Shown here piece after piece: positions 38,776-48,993 of a stretch of 64,000 bases of DNA. Position 1 is the stretch's first letter. Every line of letters starts with the position of its first letter. Location of the stretch: assembly GCA_030645955.1 (NCBI GenBank), contig JAUSMR010000076.1:140008-204007 (forward strand), read 5' to 3'. Position numbers and translations under genes: made by a program. The DNA is from Gallionella sp. (GTDB lineage: Bacteria > Pseudomonadota > Gammaproteobacteria > Burkholderiales > Gallionellaceae). The notes below the pieces were generated by a model that saw only the letters and a list, made by a program, of their open reading frames with translations, ran no database searches and had not been told where the DNA came from.

Positions 38776-38858
38776 AAGCAGGCAATGTTACCGAGAAGTC
38801 CTGAATAAGTCCCGCGTCACCGTGGTTCGATCAAGTTATTCAGCGGATGTTGGGTATT

Positions 38859-38867
38859 TGGTATAAT
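38859..38867 (+). promoter_or_regulatory. Extended -10 promoter element of metK
   Basis: TGGTATAAT (TG-n-TATAAT) lies 39 bases before the metK ATG. The best -35 candidate at 17 bases spacing (TTCAGC) is poor, as is common when an extended -10 is present. No SAM riboswitch is seen before metK. Confidence 0.5.
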
Positions 38868-38906
38868 GCGCCCCTTTTGTTTTCTTGAGAGATTGAACAG
38901 GTAGCC

Positions 38907-40070
38907 ATGAGCGAATATTTATTCACGTCCGAATCCGTATCAGAAGGCCATCCAGACAAGGTGGCGGATCAAATTTCCGATGCTATTGTCGATGCCATTT
39001 TAGCGCAGGACAAGCATTCACGCATTGCCGCCGAAACGCTGTGCAACACCGGCCTCGTCGTGCTGGCCGGCGAAATCACCACTACCGCCAATGTCGATTA
39101 CATTCAGGTAGCGCGTAACACGATCAAGCGCATCGGCTACGACAACACCGAATACGGCATCGACTACAAGGGCTGTGCGGTGCTGGTGGCCTATGACAAG
39201 CAAAGCCCGGATATTGCACAGGGCGTAAACAAGGCTTATGACGACACCATGGATCAGGGTGCGGGCGACCAGGGACTGATGTTCGGCTATGCCTGTGACG
39301 AAACCGACACCTTGATGCCGCTGCCGATTTACCTGGCGCACCGCGCAGTAGAACGCCAGGCGCAGCTGCGCCGCGATGGTCGCCTGAACTGGTTGCGCCC
39401 GGATGCCAAATCGCAGGTTACCGTCCGCTATGTGGATGGCAAGCCGCACTCCATTGACACCGTGGTGCTGTCCACCCAGCACGCGCCGGAAATGAAGCTG
39501 GAACAAATTCGCGAAGCGGTCATCGAGGAAATCATCAAGCCGATTCTGCCCAAGGAACTGATCAAGGGCGACATCAAATACCTGGTCAACCCGACCGGGC
39601 GTTTCGTCATCGGCGGCCCGCAGGGCGATTGCGGCCTGACCGGGCGCAAGATTATCGTCGACACTTACGGTGGCGCTGCTCCGCACGGCGGCGGCGCATT
39701 CTCCGGCAAGGATCCTTCCAAGGTGGACCGTTCCGCCGCTTATGCCGGCCGCTATGTCGCCAAGAACATCGTCGCGGCGGGCCTGGCCAGCAAATGCCTG
39801 ATCCAGATTTCCTACGCGATCGGCGTGGCGCAACCAACCAGTGTCTGGGTCACCACTTACGGCACCGGCAAAGTCTCCGACGAGAAGATTGCGGAACTGG
39901 TCAAAAAACATTTTGACCTGCGCCCGAAAGGCATCGTGCAGATGCTTGATCTATTGCGTCCGATTTATGAAAAGACCGCGGCTTATGGACACTTCGGCAG
40001 GGAAGAACCCGGCTTTACCTGGGAAGCCACGGACAAGGCTGCGGCGCTGCGTGCCGATGCCGGTTTGTAA
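38907..40070 (+). CDS. metK: S-adenosylmethionine synthetase
   Basis: A 387-residue enzyme making S-adenosylmethionine from Met and ATP. Motifs: [23 protein letters not shown] at the N-terminus, the signature [12 protein letters not shown], the P-loop-like [20 protein letters not shown], and [11 protein letters not shown]. The length is typical. It provides SAM for methyltransferases; the by-product SAH is removed by the downstream ahcY, which is controlled by an SAH riboswitch. Confidence 0.97.
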   Translation: MSEYLFTSESVSEGHPDKVADQISDAIVDAILAQDKHSRIAAETLCNTGLVVLAGEITTTANVDYIQVARNTIKRIGYDNTEYGIDYKGCAVLVAYDKQSPDIAQGVNKAYDDTMDQGAGDQGLMFGYACDETDTLMPLPIYLAHRAVERQAQLRRDGRLNWLRPDAKSQVTVRYVDGKPHSIDTVVLSTQHAPEMKLEQIREAVIEEIIKPILPKELIKGDIKYLVNPTGRFVIGGPQGDCGLTGRKIIVDTYGGAAPHGGGAFSGKDPSKVDRSAAYAGRYVAKNIVAAGLASKCLIQISYAIGVAQPTSVWVTTYGTGKVSDEKIAELVKKHFDLRPKGIVQMLDLLRPIYEKTAAYGHFGREEPGFTWEATDKAAALRADAGL

Positions 40071-40086
40071 GAACGTGTAGAGCAAA

Positions 40087-40113
40087 CGTAGGGCGGGTCA
40101 CACCCGCCCTACG
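40087..40113. repeat. Perfect 12-base-pair palindrome downstream of metK
   Basis: CGTAGGGCGGGT (40087-40098) pairs with ACCCGCCCTACG (40102-40113) over a CAC loop. There is no T-run, so it is more likely a dispersed repeat than a simple terminator, although it could attenuate read-through from metK to ahcY. Confidence 0.6.
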
Positions 40114-40131
40114 GGTTTCATGTATTACCCA

Positions 40132-40240
40132 CCCTCCGAGGGGTGCTGCAGCGGGTCTGGGCAACCAGTCCCCCGTCAGGCTCGGAGCCAGTGGTTCAAC
40201 GTTTCAACTGCACCCATTCATTAACCACTTATGAATGGAG
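40132..40240 (+). promoter_or_regulatory. SAH riboswitch controlling ahcY
   Basis: The leader matches the S-adenosylhomocysteine riboswitch. CCTCCGAGG (40133-40141), GTGCTGCAGCGGG (40143-40155) and CCCCGTCAGGCTCGGA (40171-40186) form the P1/P2 core. GGGTGC (40141-40146) can pair with GCACCC (40210-40215) as the P4 pseudoknot. Immediately downstream CCATTCAT (40214-40221) pairs with ATGAATGG (40231-40238), covering part of the GGAG ribosome site at 40237-40240. The P4 strand and this hairpin share two bases, so they compete. SAH binding should favour P4 and release the ribosome site, switching ahcY on. The class is known; the switch detail is inferred. Confidence 0.88.
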
Positions 40241-40246
40241 TTTAAG

Positions 40247-41659
<1,413 letters not shown>

Positions 41660-41672
41660 ACCTTGCGCAAAT

Positions 41673-41813
41673 GGGTGCCTCTAGAAATTCAGAGTTCGCC
41701 CAAATGCAAGGCGCGGAAAAAGTTTCGCCGCGCAGCATATGATTAATATGTAAGCTAGAAATTTTTTCCGCAACGCAGTAGTTGGGATGAAATCTGGATT
41801 TATAGAGGTGCCC
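41673..41813. mobile_element. 141-base MITE-like element with 20-base terminal inverted repeats
   Basis: Ends GGGTGCCTCTAGAAATTCAG (41673-41692) and CTGGATTTATAGAGGTGCCC (41794-41813) are inverted repeats with 16 of 20 matches. The inside carries GGAAAAAGTTTC and AAATTTTTTCC as further complementary parts and no coding sequence. The right end stops two bases before the ATG of the TfoX-like gene, and the GAGGTG of the terminal repeat acts as that gene's ribosome site. Confidence 0.7.
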
Positions 41814-41815
41814 AC

Positions 41816-42187
41816 ATGGCTTCCACCCGTAATGAGTTTATAGATTATGTGGTGGAGCTCATGGCGGATTGGGCAGCGGTATCGGCACGCAGAATGTTTG
41901 GCGGTTATGGTTTGTACCGCGAAGGATTGATGTTCGCATTGGTCGCTGATGATGAATTGTTCTTCAAGACCGATGCGGGTAACGTGACGCAATTCGAACG
42001 GGCGGGCAGCCGCCCTTTCGTTTATCAGAGCCAGACCCGCGAGGTACAGATGTCCTACTGGTCGGCGCCGGAAGCCAGCCTTGAATCGCCTGCCGAAATG
42101 AGCAGCTGGTGCCAGTCCGCTTATGGCGCGGCATTGCGCGCGCATGCTGCAAAAGCGGGCAAATCCGTCAAAGTGAGATACGAATGA
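41816..42187 (+). CDS. TfoX N-terminal domain protein
   Basis: A 123-residue protein matching the N-terminal domain of TfoX/Sxy (YVVELMADWAAVSARRMFGGYGLYREGLMFALVADDELFFKTDAG), without the C-terminal TfoX domain. In Vibrio and Haemophilus full-length TfoX/Sxy promotes competence gene expression through CRP; stand-alone N-domain proteins are common and uncharacterised. The start is set by GAGGTG at 41805-41810, which belongs to the adjacent MITE-like repeat. The stop overlaps the next gene by 4 bases (ATGA). Confidence 0.85.
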   Translation: MASTRNEFIDYVVELMADWAAVSARRMFGGYGLYREGLMFALVADDELFFKTDAGNVTQFERAGSRPFVYQSQTREVQMSYWSAPEASLESPAEMSSWCQSAYGAALRAHAAKAGKSVKVRYE

Positions 42188-42567
42188 AACCGCACATAAG
42201 TCTGCAATTGGAGTTGCTGTTAGTCTGGATGCTCAATGCGCTCGCGTTGCTTGCCGTGGCGAATTTCGTGCCCGGCATCCATGTCGACGGCTTCGGCGCC
42301 GCTCTGATCGCGGCATTTTTTCTGGGGCTGGTCAACACGCTGATACGCCCGCTGTTGCTGCTGCTCACCTTGCCGGTCACTCTGGTCACATTGGGGCTGT
42401 TTATTTTTGTAATAAACGGGCTGTTGTTCTGGTCTGTCGGCTCTGTGCTGCGCGGCTTCGTCGTGGACGGTTTCTGGCACGGCGTATTAGGCGCAGTGCT
42501 ATACAGCATTTTTTCATGGGCGCTGTCCGCAGCGGCTGCACAATTGATGGGTCCAAACAACAAATGA
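42184..42567 (+). CDS. Phage holin family 4 / YvlD-like membrane protein
   Basis: A 127-residue protein with four predicted membrane helices (about 8-28, 33-55, 58-80, 90-115). The pattern NFVPGIHVDGFGAALIAAFFLGLVNTLIRPLLLLLTLP is typical of the phage-holin-4/YvlD superfamily found in most bacterial chromosomes. Despite the name there is no sign of phage here; the role is unknown, perhaps envelope-related. It begins inside the stop of the TfoX-like gene and ends 7 bases before metF. Confidence 0.85.
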   Translation: MKPHISLQLELLLVWMLNALALLAVANFVPGIHVDGFGAALIAAFFLGLVNTLIRPLLLLLTLPVTLVTLGLFIFVINGLLFWSVGSVLRGFVVDGFWHGVLGAVLYSIFSWALSAAAAQLMGPNNK

Positions 42568-42574
42568 GAACGGC

Positions 42575-43405
42575 ATGAGCAAACAACTATTCAGTTTTGA
42601 GTTTTTCCCGCCGCATACGCCGGAGGGTGTAGAAAAACTTGCTGCCGTGCGCAAGCAACTGGCGGTGTTGCATCCCGAATTCTTCTCCGTGACGTTCGGT
42701 GCGGGCGGCTCGACGCAAGACCGCACTATTGAAACCATACGGCAGATCAAGGCCGAGGGTTATAACGCAGCGCCGCACCTGTCGTGCGTGGGCTCCAGGC
42801 GCGAAGACATCCGCGCCATGCTGAATGATTACAAGGACATGGGTATCAGCCGCATCGTGGCGCTGCGCGGCGATCTTCCTTCCGGCATGGGCGGTATCGG
42901 CGAGTTTCAATATGCCAACGAGCTGGTGTCGTTCATACGCGAGCAAACCGGCGATCATTTTCACATCGAAGTGGCGGCGTATCCAGAGTTTCATCCTCAA
43001 GCCAAATCGGCGCGTGACGACATCGTCAACTTCAAGCGCAAGATTTCTGCAGGCGCGGATTCTGCCATCACGCAATACTTCTACAACGCCGACAGCTACT
43101 TTCACTTTGTAGATGAATGCCGCAAGCAAGGCATCACCGTGCCCATCGTGCCGGGCATCATGCCGATTGTAAAATTTGCCCAGCTGGCGCGATTTTCCGA
43201 TGCCTGCGGAGCGGAGATTCCGCGCTGGATGCGCAAGATTCTGGAAAGTTTTGGCGACGACAACGAGTCGGTACAAGCCTTCGGCCTCGATGTCGTCACG
43301 CAACTGTGCGAACGTTTGCTCGCCGGAGGCGCGCCCGGCCTGCACTTCTACACACTGAACCAGTCCGCACCGACGCTGGCAATCTGGAAGCGGCTGGGGC
43401 TGTGA
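42575..43405 (+). CDS. metF: 5,10-methylenetetrahydrofolate reductase
   Basis: A 276-residue FAD enzyme that reduces 5,10-methylene-THF to 5-methyl-THF for methionine synthesis. Motifs: FSFEFFPPHTPEG (catalytic Glu), SVTFGAGGSTQDRTI, LRGDLPSG, DSAITQYFYNADSYFHFVDEC, and PGIMPIVKFAQLARFSDACGAEIP. It is a single-domain bacterial enzyme of normal length. It lies downstream of ahcY in a methyl-cycle neighbourhood. Confidence 0.96.
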   Translation: MSKQLFSFEFFPPHTPEGVEKLAAVRKQLAVLHPEFFSVTFGAGGSTQDRTIETIRQIKAEGYNAAPHLSCVGSRREDIRAMLNDYKDMGISRIVALRGDLPSGMGGIGEFQYANELVSFIREQTGDHFHIEVAAYPEFHPQAKSARDDIVNFKRKISAGADSAITQYFYNADSYFHFVDECRKQGITVPIVPGIMPIVKFAQLARFSDACGAEIPRWMRKILESFGDDNESVQAFGLDVVTQLCERLLAGGAPGLHFYTLNQSAPTLAIWKRLGL

Positions 43406-43433
43406 TGTCGCTCCCTCTCCTGGCCTTCGGCCA

Positions 43434-43509
43434 CCCTCTCCCGCAAGCGGGAGAGGGGAAATCCCGCCGCACGCTGCACACAATCCCCTCTCCCGCTTGC
43501 GGGAGAGGG
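43434..43509. repeat. Two CCCTCTCCCGC palindromes before trhP
   Basis: CCCTCTCCCGC/GCGGGAGAGGG occurs twice (43434-43457 with an AA loop and 43486-43509 with a TT loop). Each gives an 11-base perfect stem, in a 121-base gap. Similar units lie at 61046-61104 and 62230-62261. The last arm ends 20 bases before the trhP start. Confidence 0.75.
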
Positions 43510-43529
43510 TTAGGAAGAAGGAAAGCACG

Positions 43530-44867
43530 ATGAAATCTCCTGAACTCCTACTCCCAGCAGGAACGCTGGAAAAAATGCGCACCGCCTACGCCTTCGGCGC
43601 AGACGCGGTGTATGCCGGGCAGCCGCGTTATTCCCTGCGTGCGCGCAACAACGAATTTCAACTGGAAGAGCTGCAAACTGGCATTCAGGAAGCGCATGCA
43701 CTCGGCAAGAAGTTGTTCGTCGCCAGCAACCTGATGCCTCACAACGCCAAGGTCAAAACCTACATGGCGGATATGGAACCGGTCATCGCGATGCAGCCGG
43801 ATGCGCTGATCATGGCCGATCCCGGCCTGATCGCGATGGTGCGCGAACGCTGGCCGGAAGTGCAGGTGCACCTCTCGGTACAGGCCAACACCGTCAACTA
43901 CGCGGCGGTAAAATTCTGGCAATCGCTCGGCCTGACGCGCGTGATCCTGTCGCGCGAACTCTCGCTGGACGAGATCGAGGAAATCCGCCAGCAATGCCCG
44001 GACATCGAACTCGAAGTGTTCATCCACGGCGCGCTGTGCATCGCCTATTCCGGGCGCTGCCTGCTGTCCGGCTATTTCAACCACCGCGACGCCAACCAGG
44101 GTACCTGCACCAACTCCTGCCGCTGGGATTACAAGGTGGACAACGCGCTTGAGGATGGCGCAGGCGACATCCGGAAAATAGATTTTGACTTCGACAAGGC
44201 GCTGAGCGAATCCGCGCTGTCCGACTGCGGCAGCCAGCCGCGCCACCCGCTGGCCGACCGCGCCTACCTGATTTCGCGCGCCGACCATCCGGACGAACTG
44301 ATGCCGGTGCTGGAAGACGAGCACGGCACCTACATCATGAATTCCAAGGATCTGCGCGCCGTGGAGCATGTCGAGCGGCTGGTGAAGATCGGCATTGATT
44401 CGCTGAAAGTCGAAGGCCGCACCAAGTCGATTTACTACGTCGCGCGCACCGCGCAGGTGTATCGCCAGGCGATAGACGATGCGGTAGCAGGCCGTCCGTT
44501 TAACTTGCACTTGTTAGGCGCGCTGGATGCGCTGGCGAGTCGCGGCTACACCGATGGCTTCTACGAGCGCCACCACACCCACGAACAGCAGAACTATTTG
44601 CGCGGCCACTCCGAAAGTTTCCGCCAGCAATACGTCGGCGACATCGTCAGTTGCGCCAACGGCATCGCCGAGATCGACGTGAAGAACAAATTCAAGGTCG
44701 GCGACAGACTGGAAATCATCCACCCCTCCGGCAACCGCATCGTTGAGTTGAAAGAAATGCGCAGCCTCAAAGGCGAAGCGCTTACCGTTGCGCCGGGCAG
44801 TGGGCATCGCGTGCAGATACCGTTGCAGGGCGAGCTGGCCAAGGGCATGGTGGCGAGGTTTATTTAA
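43530..44867 (+). CDS. trhP: tRNA 5-hydroxyuridine-forming U32 protein TrhP (YegQ)
   Basis: A 445-residue peptidase-U32-family protein. TrhP proteins take part in prephenate-dependent hydroxylation of U34 in tRNAs. Features: ELLLPAGTLEKMRTAYAFGADAVYAG at the N-terminus, the U32 signature LEVFIHGALCIAYSGRC with the conserved cysteines, CTNSCRWDY, and IDSLKVEGRTKSIYYVARTAQVYRQA, plus a C-terminal beta domain. AAGGAAAG precedes the ATG at 43530; an upstream in-frame start would run through the palindromic repeat. Some relatives are annotated as proteases, for which there is no evidence here. Confidence 0.88.
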   Translation: MKSPELLLPAGTLEKMRTAYAFGADAVYAGQPRYSLRARNNEFQLEELQTGIQEAHALGKKLFVASNLMPHNAKVKTYMADMEPVIAMQPDALIMADPGLIAMVRERWPEVQVHLSVQANTVNYAAVKFWQSLGLTRVILSRELSLDEIEEIRQQCPDIELEVFIHGALCIAYSGRCLLSGYFNHRDANQGTCTNSCRWDYKVDNALEDGAGDIRKIDFDFDKALSESALSDCGSQPRHPLADRAYLISRADHPDELMPVLEDEHGTYIMNSKDLRAVEHVERLVKIGIDSLKVEGRTKSIYYVARTAQVYRQAIDDAVAGRPFNLHLLGALDALASRGYTDGFYERHHTHEQQNYLRGHSESFRQQYVGDIVSCANGIAEIDVKNKFKVGDRLEIIHPSGNRIVELKEMRSLKGEALTVAPGSGHRVQIPLQGELAKGMVARFI

Positions 44868-45009
44868 ACAGCCACACATGTCGAAATTAAACATTGACCA
44901 CATAACTCCTTGAAGCAAGGGCGGCAAAACGACATTTGAATATCTTCAAGCCTTATGCTCAAGCTGCAATCCAGGCAAAAGCAACATCACTGCATAAAGG
45001 AAATCCGGA

Positions 45010-45465
45010 ATGATTTTTTCTACACTCTCCCAATCCGACCACTACGCCGAGCTGCACCCGCTGTTCCCGCGCGCGTTCGAATATATCCGCAACACCGACC
45101 TGCTGGCACTCGCGCCGGGACGCTATCCCATTGCCGGCGATGACTTGTTCGCCATCGTGGAAAGCGTCCCCGCACGCACGCGCGCCGAGGCGAAGCTGGA
45201 ATGCCACCGACGTTACATCGATATTCAGTTGGTGCTGGAAGGAACCGACGAGATGGGCTGGAAGGCGCTGGCGGATTGCCACAACCCGGTGAGCGATTAC
45301 AAGACGGACATCCAGTTCTTCCACGATGCGCCGGCAACATGGATCGCCGTGCCGCCCGGACATTTCTGCATCTTCTTCCCCGAGGATGCGCATGCGCCGC
45401 TGGTCGGACATGGAAAGATACGCAAAGTAATCTTCAAGATCGCGGTTGCAACGCTGCTGTCCTGA
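45010..45465 (+). CDS. YhcH/YjgK/YiaL family protein
   Basis: A 151-residue cupin-like protein of the YhcH/YjgK/YiaL (DUF386) family, proposed to handle sugars such as N-glycolylneuraminate or to act as an anomerase. Features: HRRYIDIQLVLEGTDEMGW (metal-binding His/Glu region) and PGHFCIFFPEDAHAPLVGHGKIRKVIFKI near the C-terminus. GGAAATCCGGA lies before the ATG. A truncated relative is found at 46961-47102, fused to another gene fragment. Confidence 0.87.
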   Translation: MIFSTLSQSDHYAELHPLFPRAFEYIRNTDLLALAPGRYPIAGDDLFAIVESVPARTRAEAKLECHRRYIDIQLVLEGTDEMGWKALADCHNPVSDYKTDIQFFHDAPATWIAVPPGHFCIFFPEDAHAPLVGHGKIRKVIFKIAVATLLS

Positions 45466-45527
45466 TCCAGCAGCACAAGCCCCGATTACTTTTTCTTGAG
45501 TTTGGCAGCTTCAGGCTTTTCGATTGA

Positions 45528-46760
45528 CTATTTATCACCTGCCAATTCGGTAATTTTCTCCTTCAGTGTTTCGATCTGCGCTTCCTTTTCAGCCAGTTGC
45601 GCTGCTTGCGCCCCCAGTTGCTGATCTTTCACCTCCAGTTGTGCCATCGCTTGCCGAGTCGCGTCGTCGGCTGTTTTCAGGCGCGCTTCGAGATCCTGCG
45701 TATAACCCGCTCTGGCTTCGTCTTTGGGTCGGCGTGCCATTTCCCCGGCGACTCGTTTGATTTCCTCCACCTGCTTTTCCAGCGGCTGGTCGCGCAGGTC
45801 CTTGTGTCCCAATGCGATGGAAATGCCAAGCAGCCGGTCTTCTTCTTGCAGGACGATTTTTTCCACCGGGCCTTTTTCTATGCCCGATGGTTTGCCACCG
45901 CTTTGCGCATTGGATTGCTTTGCAGAAATGCCGCTTGTCGTACCACCCGACGATGTTCCGCTGCCGGCAGCCACTTTGAATTCAGTTTGCAGAAAGGCGA
46001 CGCGCTCATTGACTTGTTGAGCATGGCGTGCGGCAAACAGGGCTTGTGCACTTAAGCGTTGAACCAATTTCTCATCGTGAGGCGCGGCGGCGATTTTATT
46101 TCTTGCCTCCTGACAAACATGAAGCGCCTCGGCAAAGGTTGCCGGGACCTGCTTGTCAGCGTTTTCTTCCTTGCTGCCTGCATTGATGATTTCGCTCTCA
46201 CGCAATGCGCTTTCCTGGACGGCTTTAATGTCCAAATCCTGCATCGCCTTAAGCAACGCGTCTTTACTTTTATCGATGTTGTCCGGCTGTTCGAGCTCTA
46301 CTATTTCGATCAAGCCGGACAAATCGCCGACAACTTTTTCGTATTCTTTGGGTAACAGTCTGGCGGTATTGAGCTTGTCCAACTGAGTTTTGAGTTCCAG
46401 CTCTTTGGCAAAGCGATATTGCACGATGGCCATCACGGCACGTCCTTTATCCAGGATGGCATCCCCTTTGGCAGCATTATTTGCCAGCACATCCCTGGGC
46501 TTATTGCCCAAAGCACTTTGACTTTCACTCAGGACTTGCGAGGCTTCGCGGAAATAATGGGGCGCTAAAAATGGCATATTGGCGCTCTTGGCGTCGTTCA
46601 CATTCTTTTCCAGAGCGGTCACCGCATCCAAGGCGGACAGGTTGCTGTATTTGGCGACTTGCGCTTCGGACGCTTTGATGGTGGTGATCGCCGGGGTGGC
46701 ACAGCCAGTTAAAAGCATGGCCAACAAAACACCAGAAATACGAATCTGCCGAGAAACCAT
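45528..46760 (-). CDS. Lipoprotein with coiled-coil regions, unknown function
   Basis: A 410-residue lipoprotein of unrecognised family. Residues 1-20 are a signal peptide with lipobox LLTGC. The body is mostly helical, with a DUF4398-like appearance around 60-110 (APHYFREASQVLSESQSALG, DKGRAVMAIVQYRFAKELELKTQLD). A Ser/Gly/Thr linker follows near 270-290, and a C-terminal coiled coil (DDATRQAMAQLEVKDQQLGAQ onward) of the type seen before OmpA-like domains, but no OmpA domain follows. It might be a truncated or OmpA-less relative of periplasmic scaffolds. GGAG is 7 bases before the ATG at 46760. It converges with yhcH and is followed upstream by gene debris. Confidence 0.7.
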   Translation of the reverse strand: MVSRQIRISGVLLAMLLTGCATPAITTIKASEAQVAKYSNLSALDAVTALEKNVNDAKSANMPFLAPHYFREASQVLSESQSALGNKPRDVLANNAAKGDAILDKGRAVMAIVQYRFAKELELKTQLDKLNTARLLPKEYEKVVGDLSGLIEIVELEQPDNIDKSKDALLKAMQDLDIKAVQESALRESEIINAGSKEENADKQVPATFAEALHVCQEARNKIAAAPHDEKLVQRLSAQALFAARHAQQVNERVAFLQTEFKVAAGSGTSSGGTTSGISAKQSNAQSGGKPSGIEKGPVEKIVLQEEDRLLGISIALGHKDLRDQPLEKQVEEIKRVAGEMARRPKDEARAGYTQDLEARLKTADDATRQAMAQLEVKDQQLGAQAAQLAEKEAQIETLKEKITELAGDK

Positions 46761-46877
46761 TTGCTTACTCCAAATCAAGATTAGGTTAAAAATACTCGGT
46801 TTACGACTAGGGGCGCTTTAATTAAGTTCCTTCGGGACGAGTTACGCTGAGCCGGCTTTTCTGTTCGAAGGCCAAAC

Positions 46878-47102
46878 AATGCAAGGGGAATCGTTCAACA
46901 GGAATGGCACAGGCCGCGCAACATCGTCCAGTCCGCCCTCTCGCTTGAGCGGAGTGTGCGCCACGATGCTCCGGCAAGCTGGATTTCTACACCGCTCGGT
47001 GCATTCTGCATCTTCTTCCCCGAAGATGCGCACGCACCTTTGTTCAGCACGGGCAGCATCCGCAAGGTGATCCTGAAATTGGTGTGGAGTGAAGCGGGTT
47101 AG
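46878..47102. pseudogene. Chimeric remnant: pteridine reductase fragment joined to YhcH fragment
   Basis: Bases 46878-46967 align without gaps to 49042-49131 in the pteridine reductase gene (76 of 90 identical). On the minus strand they still encode VAHTPLKREGGLDDVAR and FLLNDSP. Bases 46961-47102 resemble the 3' end of yhcH (45321 onward) and on the plus strand encode FCIFFPEDAHAPLF..IRKVILKL, ending in TAG at 47100. The two pieces share CCACGAT at the join, the sequence common to both parents, which suggests illegitimate recombination. Neither piece has a start, so both are dead. The 338-base gap around it (46761-47098) shows no other gene. Confidence 0.8.
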
Positions 47103-47662
47103 AACGTGATTCTTACGCCCGCATGAAAGCCTGTATCAAGGACGGCATCGGGCTTGTTTATAAGGCTGAAGCTGATTCTGCGATAACCGAGATAGGCCAC
47201 CGCTTGCGGTATTACCTCATATTCCAATCGCGCACCGGCTTCTACAAAGCGTTCGGCATCGCGATAGGTGACAATGTTCGGGGAAAAATACAATTGACCG
47301 GCAATGCCGAGACGGGGGGCGGAAGGCAGTGAAAAATGCACCTGCCCACCTAAAGCCAGTGCTACAGCATCATTGCCGTTTACCGAAGCCGCCACGCCTT
47401 TTATGCCGATGCCCGCAGTAACTCCGGAATCACTGCTGCCTGCTGTTTCTTTTACCAATAGGCCGAAATCGCCGAACCGGTCATTTTTGCTGGTATAAAG
47501 AAAACCCGCATGTAATTCGGATGTTCCGAGAGTATCGCGGCCTATTGGGGCGATATACTGCAATTGGACGCTGTTATCGCGCAGATTGATATCGACGGTG
47601 TCTGCCAGAATTGTGGCGCTGGCGGTCAATAGGAAAAGCGCAAAAAAATTGCGTAATAACAT
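47099..47662 (-). CDS. YfaZ family outer membrane protein
   Basis: A 187-residue outer-membrane beta-barrel of the YfaZ type. A signal peptide ends at ILA-DT (residue 20). The rest alternates hydrophobic and polar residues in strands (ELHAGFLYTSKNDRFGDFGLLVKETAG, GGQVHFSLPSAPRLGIAGQLYFSPNI, VAYLGYRRISFSL), and the chain ends in phenylalanine after an amphipathic strand (GFHAGVRITF), as required for Bam assembly. The function of YfaZ proteins is unknown. AAGGAGTGAAGTT precedes the ATG. Its stop codon overlaps the end of the YhcH fragment on the other strand. Confidence 0.85.
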   Translation of the reverse strand: MLLRNFFALFLLTASATILADTVDINLRDNSVQLQYIAPIGRDTLGTSELHAGFLYTSKNDRFGDFGLLVKETAGSSDSGVTAGIGIKGVAASVNGNDAVALALGGQVHFSLPSAPRLGIAGQLYFSPNIVTYRDAERFVEAGARLEYEVIPQAVAYLGYRRISFSLINKPDAVLDTGFHAGVRITF

Positions 47663-47996
47663 AACTTCACTCCTTAAGAAATTTCAATGTTGAGTTGACC
47701 AAATAATTCAAAAACTGGCGCAATGATTGCGCCGCTTACCAATAGTTGGTGAGGAAATATCCAGACCAAACCATGACCTCGGGAAAGGATCATTCATATC
47801 GACCCGAGCCTGGCGAAAATTGCGCGCCACACATAAAATGCCCGAATTCAATCTGCGCAAGCATAGCACAGACAATTCTTATCGCGAACAGGCTGCGCCG
47901 CTTGACTCAATCTCGTGTTGCGCATTCGCGCGGGAAGAATACAAACCCCTTTTCCAGGTTTCCCCCTGAGTAAATCATGCCGGGCTTTCGCCGACT
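47663..47996. other. 334-base gap between yfaZ-like gene and ttcA
   Basis: No gene was recognised. A perfect short palindrome GGCGCAA-TGA-TTGCGCC lies at 47717-47733. The rest shows no further repeat or motif. The gap should contain the yfaZ promoter on the minus strand. Confidence 0.4.
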
Positions 47997-48983
47997 TCAC
48001 ACGACGTCGTCAAACGCCACGTCACCTTCCGCCACCACGTCGCCCAAACGAATATTTTTGAAATCAAACAGGCTGCCATCCAGCAGGTGCGAGGGCGCGA
48101 CGTTCTGCATTGCGGTAAAAATGGTCTGGCTGCGCCCCGGATACTGAAGCTCCCATGCATTGAGCATTTCCTTGATGTTTTGGCGCTGCATGTTTTCCTG
48201 TGAGCCGCACAGATTGCACGGGATGATCGGGAATTCCATGCCGCGCGCATAGCGGGCGATATCTTTTTCGGGACAATATGCCAGCGGGCGAATCACGATA
48301 TGGTCGCCCTTGTCGGTGACCAGTTTGGGCGGCATGGCCTTGAGCTTGCCTCCAAAAAACATGTTCAGGAACAATGTCTCGATCATGTCGTCGCGATGAT
48401 GCCCCAGCGCAATCTTGTTCGCGCCGAGCTCATGCGCCACGCGGTAGATGATGCCGCGACGCAGGCGCGAACACAGAGAGCAGGTAGTTTTGCCCTCGGG
48501 GATTTTATCCTTGACGATAGAATAGGTATCCTGGCTTTCGATGTGAAATTCGACACCGGCGGACTTCAGATAATTCGGCAGCACCTCGGCAGGAAAGCCC
48601 GGCTGTTTTTGATCGAGATTCATGGCGACGATGCGAAAATCAATCGGCGCGCGCTTGCGCAGGGCGAGCAAAATATCCAGCAGGGTGTAGGAATCCTTGC
48701 CGCCGCTCAGGCACACCATCACGCTATCGCCGTCTTCAATCATGTTGAAATCGGCAATCGCCTTGCCGACATGGTGCTCCAACCGGCCTTTGAGGCGATT
48801 GAAATTGGTGGAGTGGCGCTCGAAATGTACCGCAGAAGTGGCGGCGGCGGCGCATTGCGGCGTTGCGGAATGCTCGCCCGGTCGCCTATCCACTCGATAT
48901 GTCTCGGTCGCTGCGCGCCCCGCGACTTGCTCTGCATCCGCCTCGCCGGCTTCTGCGGTCATTTCCTGAATACTTGCATTCAT
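47997..48983 (-). CDS. ttcA: tRNA 2-thiocytidine(32) synthetase TtcA
   Basis: A 328-residue ATP- and [4Fe-4S]-dependent enzyme that thiolates C32 of some tRNAs. PP-loop [11 protein letters not shown], the cysteine pair [24 protein letters not shown] and the third cysteine in CNLCGSQ are present. The C-terminus ends ..[16 protein letters not shown]. About 50-60 extra low-complexity, Ala-rich residues precede the conserved [19 protein letters not shown], longer than usual; a GTG within YRVDRR would be an alternative start. The pteridine reductase gene ends 11 bases upstream. Confidence 0.92.
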   Translation of the reverse strand: MNASIQEMTAEAGEADAEQVAGRAATETYRVDRRPGEHSATPQCAAAATSAVHFERHSTNFNRLKGRLEHHVGKAIADFNMIEDGDSVMVCLSGGKDSYTLLDILLALRKRAPIDFRIVAMNLDQKQPGFPAEVLPNYLKSAGVEFHIESQDTYSIVKDKIPEGKTTCSLCSRLRRGIIYRVAHELGANKIALGHHRDDMIETLFLNMFFGGKLKAMPPKLVTDKGDHIVIRPLAYCPEKDIARYARGMEFPIIPCNLCGSQENMQRQNIKEMLNAWELQYPGRSQTIFTAMQNVAPSHLLDGSLFDFKNIRLGDVVAEGDVAFDDVV

Positions 48984-48993
48984 AATAAATCTT

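Noticed and set aside
40087..40113. Rho-independent terminator after metK
   Set aside because: The stem is strong but no T-run follows; it fits a dispersed palindrome better.
42184..42567. Holin-like protein as a sign of a prophage
   Set aside because: The YvlD/phage-holin-4 family is common in bacterial chromosomes, and no other phage gene is near.
43434..43509. Paired CCCTCTCCCGC palindromes read as a CRISPR fragment
   Set aside because: Only two units with internal symmetry and a 28-base gap, no cas genes, and the same palindromes occur singly elsewhere in the window.
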